A DNA stretch of 49,504 nt from Bacteroidia bacterium (GTDB lineage Bacteria > Bacteroidota > Bacteroidia > Chitinophagales > Saprospiraceae), in assembly GCA_030429045.1 (NCBI GenBank), contig JAUIEA010000011.1, positions 1 through 49,504 on the forward strand, written 5' to 3'. The notes below the pieces were generated by a model. It saw only the letters and a program-made list of their open reading frames with translations, ran no database searches and was not told the origin of the DNA. This document shows positions 45,301 through 49,504 of the stretch, piece by piece (positions within the stretch are counted from its first letter, which is position 1; every line of letters starts with the position of its first letter). A program made the translations under genes and the position numbers.

Positions 45301-46060
45301 AGACATATCCGTTGACCATATTATACCCGAAGGCATCCAGGTACTGGGATGTTTCCAGTTCGACCTGTCCACTGTACGTTTTGCTGGCTCCTTTCGAGGT
45401 AATGGATACACCACCTCCGGTCACGTCCCCGATTTCGGCTGAGAAACCACCGGTGATGACCTGAAGTTGGTCAATCTCCGTCTCCGGAGGCAATGTTCCG
45501 GTAATCCGGATTCCATCCAGGTAATAGTTGGTCGCATTCGAGCGGCTACCCCGGATGTTCACTGCTCGTCCCTCATCCTGGGAGGACAGTCCAGCTGTGG
45601 TAGCAGCCAGTGCGTTGATATTCTTTGTCGGCAGGTTGCGGATCTCCTCACCGGTCTTGATCCCACCTCGCGTGGTGTTATCCTGTTCGATCAGGGGGAC
45701 CCGATAGTCGGTTACCACGATCTCGTCGAGATTGACCCCGGCTGAGAGTTCGAAGTCCAGCTTGTTGGCTTTTCCGGCAAAGACAACTACTCCATTGACC
45801 CGTTGGGTATTCAGCCCCACATAAGAGGCTTCTACATCGTAGGTGCCCGGGTCGATATTGGAAAAGCTGTAATTCCCGTCGAAGTCGGTCAAAACACCAG
45901 TGATCAATGCCCCGCCTTTATAGAGCGCGACACTGGCCGAGATAGCCGGTTCACCGGTATCGTCCAGGATCTTACCGGCCAGAGAGCTTTGCCCGGTTTG
46001 GGCTATACCCAAAGCCAGTGCAAAAAACAACATACAGAAAGAGGTAAAGATTCTCCTCAT
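42356..46060 (-). CDS. TonB-dependent outer-membrane receptor (SusC-like/CarboxypepD_reg type)
   Basis: 1234 aa with signal peptide (MRRIFTSFCMLFFALALGIA). N-terminal carboxypeptidase-regulatory-like beta-sandwich (about 25-105, GKILDDTGEPAISASVALYK, TDFDGNYSFSNIDPGTYDVE), a plug domain (about 115-235: TRGGIKTGEEIRNLPTKNIN, AVNIRGSRSNATNYYLDGIR), and a long beta-barrel ending RRIFLGAIFEF with the terminal aromatic. No SusD partner is next door; instead the next genes are a giant secreted protein (shares the TAATG stop/start region) and a PorV-like protein. Imports an unknown substrate driven by TonB. A near-consensus -7 element (TGTCTTTG, complement of 46087-46094) lies upstream. Confidence 0.93.
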   Translation of the reverse strand: MRRIFTSFCMLFFALALGIAQTGQSSLAGKILDDTGEPAISASVALYKGGALITGVLTDFDGNYSFSNIDPGTYDVEASYVGLNTQRVNGVVVFAGKANKLDFELSAGVNLDEIVVTDYRVPLIEQDNTTRGGIKTGEEIRNLPTKNINALAATTAGLSSQDEGRAVNIRGSRSNATNYYLDGIRITGTLPPETEIDQLQVITGGFSAEIGDVTGGGVSITSKGASKTYSGQVELETSQYLDAFGYNMVNGYVSGPIWKKSDGDPILGFRLSGRYRTREDDGPAATGVYVIKDEKLKEIEANPLERIGTNNVLVPTAEQIDNNDVELLKTRPNEREKQLDVTSKLDFRFNKNIDLAITGTLNQIVDKFTPSYNGHSTGSGSGGADWTLLNTQYNPTNYDNTYRVLSRLRHRLGRSTNASGEASSSIIQNASYYMQFAFEFNNSTNYDPRHEDRFFDYGHLGKFNYDYSPSEGVASYTAPNSDWTGTMDSTFNFYGHTGFSRNFRGFDPSNSANPGLSLYNALVPSDTEDDGAYLARNGFIPTNLTSIYGYFNNVHTVYNRFVKTEDKTVTFTGGLSFDLLPGGSAKGRHTLTIGAMYEQRDNRAYVISPNRLWVLAGLKANENIVGLDYLAGPIDSFESAVVPGLMLAEYALRSSDVAGQFWRSIRAKLGIADNEYVDVDEIDPSDMSLDLFSARELNDQGLLGYYGYDYLGNRLSGNVSFNDFWAVDEVTGRREYNVGAWRPTYLGMWVQDKFQYKDIIFRLGLRADRYDANTSVLKDQYALYDIMTADNYYSSVLQESKPANIGDNYKVYVDQEGSTEIKAFRVNDQWYYPNGAPAPDGTSIYGTSTSTPYYAQQDGNIRDIRSPNYDPATSFEDYKSKLFWVPRLAFSFPISDESNFFANYDVLISRPTSNTIVTPLNYFYFEDQGRTPANNPNLQPERTIVYEVGFQQKLTNSSALRLSAYYRELRDLIQRRTVLYVPAPVSNYDTYGNIDFGTVKAFTIEYDLRRTNNIQINANYTLQFADGTGSDANSQNGLTNRGLNIRTLFPFSYDERHTFNMLLDYRYGRGKKYNGPRVMGADILQDVGVNLQASAVSGRPYTKNLVPTTFGGSGNSGTINGNRLPWRFNLDMRIDKRFDLTNKNIENARPLWLNTYLRVQNVLDIKNVLGVYSASGSADDDGFLASTFGSGAIQTLEDVGRDPNYYLDVYSWAVLNPGFFNLPRRIFLGAIFEF

Positions 46061-46273
46061 GGTTCACCCAAATTTGAAGTTAGGTTCAAAGACAGCGTGC
46101 AATGTTAAAAAAATTAACGTCATCAGCGAAATCAATCTTCAAGTTTGTCTTGTAACAGACAATCCCGAAATGGGGGCAAAAGCCCGTATTCAGTAGGCTG
46201 ATCATATGTATTCCATGGATTCAGCGCACGGAACACAAATGTTAAAATTTTCATACGCACAATTCCATCGCAT

Positions 46274-47216
46274 TTATTTTTCTTTCCAAAATCGGATCCG
46301 TTCCAACAGGACTTCGGCGATCCGCTCCAGGGATTCAGTGGTCCATCCCGCAATATGGGGACTGAGGACGACCTGTTCCATCTCAAAAAGCCGCTGATAC
46401 GTGATCGGATCCGATTGCTGCTGGCTGTCCGGCTTTTCAAGTTCAAAGACATCCAGACAAGCACCCCCAACCCGTCCCTCTTCCAGGGCGGCGACCAGGT
46501 CGGCCGTGTGGATACACTGGCCGCGCGAGGTGTTGATGATCACCACTCCCGGTTGACACCCGGCCAGGTATCGGGCATTGACATAATGGCGGGTTTCCTC
46601 ACTCAGGGGCAGATGCAGCGATAGAATATCTGCTTGCGCCTGCACGGTACGGGCATCCACGCACTCGACCCACGGAAGCTCAGTGGTCCATGATCGGGTA
46701 TACTTGTCATGACCCAGGACACGGACTCCCATGCCTTGCAGCTTACGGGCAAACGCACAGCCTGTGTGCCCCATCCCGACAATTCCCACCGTTCTGCCGG
46801 CGACCTCCCATCCCCGATTCATTTCCCGGTGCCATGAGAAATGTCGGACCTGTTGATCTGCCCGCAGAAGGTGGTTTGTCAGGCAAAGCAACATGAGCGT
46901 GTTCGGCGACCGCATTGCTGTTTCCTTCCGGAGCGCCAAATACGGCAACCCCATTTTCGGCAGCAGCCTCCCGGTCGATGATCTCCATGCCCGAGCCCAA
47001 TCGCGCGATGAACTTCAGACGGGTTGCGCCCTCGATCATGGCCCGATCTGCCCGGATCTTACTGTTGATCACCAGGCCGTGATAACCATCTATCACTTTC
47101 CGGACCTGGTCCAGTGTGATATCGGGTTGCTCATCCACCGCATAACCCAGATCGGTTAAACCGGCTGGTAATCCGGGATGAACATGGTCTGTGATCAGGA
47201 CACGCTCTTTTTGCAT
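46274..47216 (-). pseudogene. D-2-hydroxyacid dehydrogenase (SerA-like), frameshifted
   Basis: NAD-dependent 2-hydroxyacid dehydrogenase broken into two frames. Frame 1 (47216 to about 46896) encodes the N-terminal part to FIARLGSGMEIIDREAAAEN and NAVAEHA. Frame 2 (about 46895 to 46274) continues with LMLLCLTNHLLRAD and has the Rossmann loop VGIVGMGHTG, the Arg in INTSRGQ, the Glu in LDVFELEKP and the His in LSPHIAGWTTE, so all active-site parts survive. Family members read NAVAEHALMLLCL here; the bases CACGCTCATG are two short of that. Either a real 2-bp deletion or a sequencing error. The -7 element at 47232-47239 fixes the start at 47216. Confidence 0.85.
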
Positions 47217-47231
47217 GCTCCAATGTACGGA

Positions 47232-47239
47232 CAAAGCTA
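47232..47239 (-). promoter_or_regulatory. Bacteroidota -7 promoter element (TAGCTTTG)
   Basis: TAnnTTTG match on the minus strand 15 bases upstream of ATG 47216; an in-frame ATG at 47234 would lie inside it. An intact promoter argues that the frameshift below it is recent or artefactual. Confidence 0.55.
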
Positions 47240-47401
47240 TTTCCTGTTGCCTGTCCGGTCAAGACACAATTGCCGACCGGTCCGGCATTGCTCCCCAAGT
47301 GCAGGACTGGATGTACTGATGAAACAAATGACAGCCAATAGTCATTTATATGGCAGAGGTTAGCCGTAAATCCTTCACCTTTGCGGCGAAATATGATCCA
47401 C

Positions 47402-48637
47402 ATGAAAACACGAACAATCGATCCCAAACAACTGTCTGTAAAGGATCTGCACCAATTTATCCTGGGATCGGTAGCGCCCCGACCGATTGCCTTTGCATCG
47501 ACCCTCGATCAGGAGGGTCGCCCCAATCTGGCCCCCTATTCCTTTTTCAATGCGTTCAGTTCGAACCCGCCTGTGCTGGTGTTCTCATCGAATCGCAAGG
47601 TCAAGGACAATCAAACCAAGGATACCCTCCACAACATTCGGGAAACAGGCGAAGTGGTCATCAATGCCGTCAACTTTTCCATGATGCGCCAGATGGCCCT
47701 GGCCAGCATCGAATACCCCGCTCATGTTGACGAATTCGTCAAGGCGGGATTCACCCCGTTGGAATCCGATCTGGTCAAGCCCTTTCGCGTCGCAGAATCC
47801 CCAGCTCAAATGGAATGCAAGGTCAAGGATATCATCACCTTGGGAGAAGAGGGCGGTGCAGGCCATCTGATCATCTGTGATGTTCTGCGCATGCATATCC
47901 ATGAAGATGTCATCGATGAGCAGGATCGGATCGATCCACATCGCATAGATCTGGTTGGCCGGATGGGTCGGGCCTATTATGTTCGAGCCAGCGGAGCCGC
48001 TATTCATACCGTGTTCCAACCCGTCAATGCCATGGCGATCGGTGAATGTACGTTTGGCGCAGGTCGTACCTATCCGCACACTGTTTTCGTAACGCTGGGG
48101 ACGGGCGTTGGCGGAGCGTTGATGATTAACAATCAGCTCTATCGCGGCGCGCATTCGATGGCCGGAGAAATCGGCCATATCTCCATTGATAAAGACGGTA
48201 TTAAATCGCCCCAGGGACAGGGTGGACTGGAGCAGTATGTCGGAAATCGCCGTATTGTTGAACGCGCATTGGCGGAGCTGGAAAAAGGCCGGCCGTCAGT
48301 GCTGGATGAAATCGTCGGCGGAGATCGCAGTAAAATTTCACCAAAGGAAATTAAAGCCGGTGCCGTGCAGGGCGATGAACTCTGCCTGGAAATTCTTGGC
48401 TTTGTGTGTTCATGCATCGCGACAGCTTTCGCATCGATCACTTACATGATCCAGCCGCAGGCGTTTATCGTCGGCGGCGGTGTCGCTCAGGAGGCGGATC
48501 AGTTATTCGATATGCTTCGTGCGGAAGTGAAAAACCGACTCAGTCCCTATTTCCACGAGCGGCTGGAAATCAAACCGGCTGAACTTGGAAACAGTGCCGG
48601 CATCATCGGCTGCGCCACGATGGCGCTGATTGAATAG
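47402..48637 (+). CDS. Chimeric ORF: flavin reductase N-part joined in frame to ROK kinase C-part
   Basis: 411 aa from ATG 47402 (47393 also possible). Residues to about 207 are a flavin-reductase-like (FMN-binding split-barrel) protein: VAPRPIAFASTLDQEGRPNL, FFNAFSSNPPVLVFS, VVINAVNFSMMRQMALASIE, LVKPFRVAESPAQMECKV, RMGRAYYVRASG. Such proteins are about 290 aa, so the last 80 or so residues are missing. From the VNAMAIGE segment on it is a ROK-family protein lacking its first ~105 residues including the phosphate loop: FVTLGTGVGGALMINNQL, HSMAGEIGHISID, GGLEQYVGN, IQPQAFIVGGGVA, GNSAGIIGCATMAL. The usual ROK zinc cysteines near GGLEQYVGN are absent. Codon use changes at the switch. Best read as an assembly join, not a functional fusion. 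Confidence 0.85.
   Translation: MKTRTIDPKQLSVKDLHQFILGSVAPRPIAFASTLDQEGRPNLAPYSFFNAFSSNPPVLVFSSNRKVKDNQTKDTLHNIRETGEVVINAVNFSMMRQMALASIEYPAHVDEFVKAGFTPLESDLVKPFRVAESPAQMECKVKDIITLGEEGGAGHLIICDVLRMHIHEDVIDEQDRIDPHRIDLVGRMGRAYYVRASGAAIHTVFQPVNAMAIGECTFGAGRTYPHTVFVTLGTGVGGALMINNQLYRGAHSMAGEIGHISIDKDGIKSPQGQGGLEQYVGNRRIVERALAELEKGRPSVLDEIVGGDRSKISPKEIKAGAVQGDELCLEILGFVCSCIATAFASITYMIQPQAFIVGGGVAQEADQLFDMLRAEVKNRLSPYFHERLEIKPAELGNSAGIIGCATMALIE
48023..48043. other. Probable chimeric junction (assembly or recombination breakpoint)
   Basis: These 21 bases encode VNAMAIG. The segment is plausible in both parents: flavin reductases end this strand with a QPV....IG pattern, and ROK proteins have a conserved NDVNAMAxGE-type motif. 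A shared stretch of about 20 bases would be enough to mis-join reads from two genomes. Confidence 0.7.
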
Positions 48638-48690
48638 AAAATTATACTCTGACTTCTTTCCGACAAGTTCGCACTTCAAATCTATGGTAA

Positions 48691-49353
48691 ATGGTTGATG
48701 GTCCCGGGGTACGCACGTTGAGATACTTCTACGAATATTATACGCTGGATCCATTCCTCTTTTATTCCTGGATTTTGATTATCACCTTTTCGATTTGTTT
48801 GCATGAGTATGCGCATGCGCAAGTCGCTTTGTGGAAAGGTGACGATACAGCAGCCCGAATGGGCCACCTGACATTAAACCCGCTCGTGCAGATGGGATGG
48901 ATGTCGCTTGTTTTACTGGCCGTAGTGGGGATTGCCTGGGGTGCCGTTCCGGTAGATCGTCGTAACTTGAAGGGAAGATCGGCTATGGCGCAGGTTGCTT
49001 TTGCCGGTCCGTTTGCGAACCTGATCTTGGCGGTGCTGTTTGCCGTGCTGTTTGCTGTTGCCTATAAGGCCGGCCTGTCTCCAGAGGTTCAGCGGTTTCT
49101 TGAACTGGGATCCATGGCTAACGGCGTACTGTTCCTGTTTAACATGCTGCCGTTTCCCATGTTTGACGGGTGGACGGTGTTGTCTCTTTTTGTTCCGCAG
49201 ATGGAGCGCATCGATGCTCGACAACTCTCGGGATTTTCATGGATCGCGATCCTCGTCATCTGGACGACGGGAATATTTGGTTTCATTTGGAATGCCGGAT
49301 CCGGCATCGGTGAGTTTGTGTTCCGACTGACGCTGTCCGTGCTCGGTGGTTAG
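48691..49353 (+). CDS. M50 site-2-protease-like membrane metallopeptidase
   Basis: 220 aa, shorter than the M50 protein at 5-6 kb and of the minimal type without CBS or PDZ domains. HEYAH at 38-42 and NMLPFPMFDGW near 151-161 provide the zinc site. Hydrophobic helices at about 24-38, 70-85, 100-127, 141-155 and 183-200. An alternative start is TTG 48718. Because it follows the chimeric breakpoint it probably belongs to the second genome. Function in that organism unknown. Confidence 0.85.
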   Translation: MVDGPGVRTLRYFYEYYTLDPFLFYSWILIITFSICLHEYAHAQVALWKGDDTAARMGHLTLNPLVQMGWMSLVLLAVVGIAWGAVPVDRRNLKGRSAMAQVAFAGPFANLILAVLFAVLFAVAYKAGLSPEVQRFLELGSMANGVLFLFNMLPFPMFDGWTVLSLFVPQMERIDARQLSGFSWIAILVIWTTGIFGFIWNAGSGIGEFVFRLTLSVLGG

Positions 49354-49367
49354 GGCAGCCGGATGGT

Positions 49368-49504
49368 CTAGTTATTTCGCAGGTGCGAGATCACATCCCG
49401 CATGGTATCGGCGATCGATATCTCCGGTTTCCAGCCCAGTTCATTCCGGATGCGCGAGCAGTCGATAAGCGGCTGCGAATCGGTAGGCCGGAAAAGCGAA
49501 GGAT
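49368..49504 (-). CDS. NAD-dependent epimerase/dehydratase (nucleotide-sugar SDR), C-terminal fragment
   Basis: 45 codons ending in TAG; the gene continues past the right edge. The visible tail, LFRPTDSQPLIDCSRIRNEL followed by GWKPEISIADTMRDVISHLR, is the C-terminal substrate-domain end of extended SDR enzymes such as GDP-mannose 4,6-dehydratase or GDP-6-deoxy-mannose reductase (RP-D-x-x-x-x-x-D-x-S-+-LGW-P). Convergent with the M50 gene across 14 bp, and likewise on the far side of the breakpoint. Confidence 0.8.
   Translation of the reverse strand, partial: PSLFRPTDSQPLIDCSRIRNELGWKPEISIADTMRDVISHLRNN

Noticed and set aside
47402-48637. A genuine bifunctional flavin reductase/sugar kinase
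   Set aside because: Both halves miss essential parts and the codon usage changes at the joint, so a chimera explains it better.

Overview
The window looks like a chromosomal contig of a Bacteroidota bacterium, most likely from the Saprospiria/Lewinella side of the phylum (inference; no rRNA is present). The evidence is several type IX secretion (T9SS) proteins, a SusC-like TonB-dependent receptor, TonB proteins with the FPGCE-type domain, a fused MurF-Alr, and many copies of the Bacteroidota -7 promoter element TAnnTTTG just upstream of genes. GC is close to one half by eye. No tRNA, rRNA, CRISPR array, IS element or phage gene was seen.

Layout: 1-7.4 kb holds the N-terminal part of methylmalonyl-CoA mutase (runs off the left edge), an M16 zinc peptidase, a secreted adhesin/Omp28-like T9SS cargo, a site-2-protease-like M50 peptidase with a CBS-like region, and an acyl-CoA dehydrogenase. 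7.4-13.7 kb is a leftward block: DUF4286 protein, a long TPR protein, three paralogous TonB proteins, a VanZ-like protein and gcvH. 13.7-19.9 kb has citrate synthase, a Cys-rich DUF3109 protein, a PpiD-like foldase, a TlpA-like thioredoxin and a TPR lipoprotein. 20.0-22.0 kb is an ECF sigma factor coupled to a protein that appears to span both membranes. 22-25.7 kb is purD overlapping murF-alr. 25.8-30.1 kb is an operon of three SurA/parvulin-type periplasmic foldases. 30.2-37 kb has a small membrane protein, a POT peptide transporter with an unusual C-terminal insertion, a leftward five-gene membrane/envelope cluster's last four members plus a rhodanese, then ruvC, a HIT protein and greA. 37.1-46.1 kb is a leftward three-gene cassette: TonB-dependent receptor, very large secreted protein, PorV/PorQ-like protein. 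46.3-47.2 kb is a frameshifted D-2-hydroxyacid dehydrogenase.

The right end is anomalous. The reading frame at 47.4-48.6 kb begins as a flavin reductase and switches, inside a seven-residue stretch plausible for both families, to the C-terminal two thirds of a ROK-family sugar kinase; both halves are truncated at the switch. Lysine codon choice flips there (2 AAA:8 AAG before, 7 AAA:1 AAG after, counted by hand). The following M50 peptidase and the tail of a nucleotide-sugar epimerase/reductase probably belong with the ROK piece. The likeliest reading is an assembly chimera (or a recent recombination) with a second genome starting near 48,023-48,043.

Two systems stand out as biology rather than artefact: the ECF sigma/dual-membrane anti-sigma-like pair at 20.0-22.0 kb, which could signal directly from the outer membrane to transcription, and the receptor/secreted-giant/PorV cassette at 37.1-46.1 kb, which looks like a self-contained T9SS-linked surface complex.
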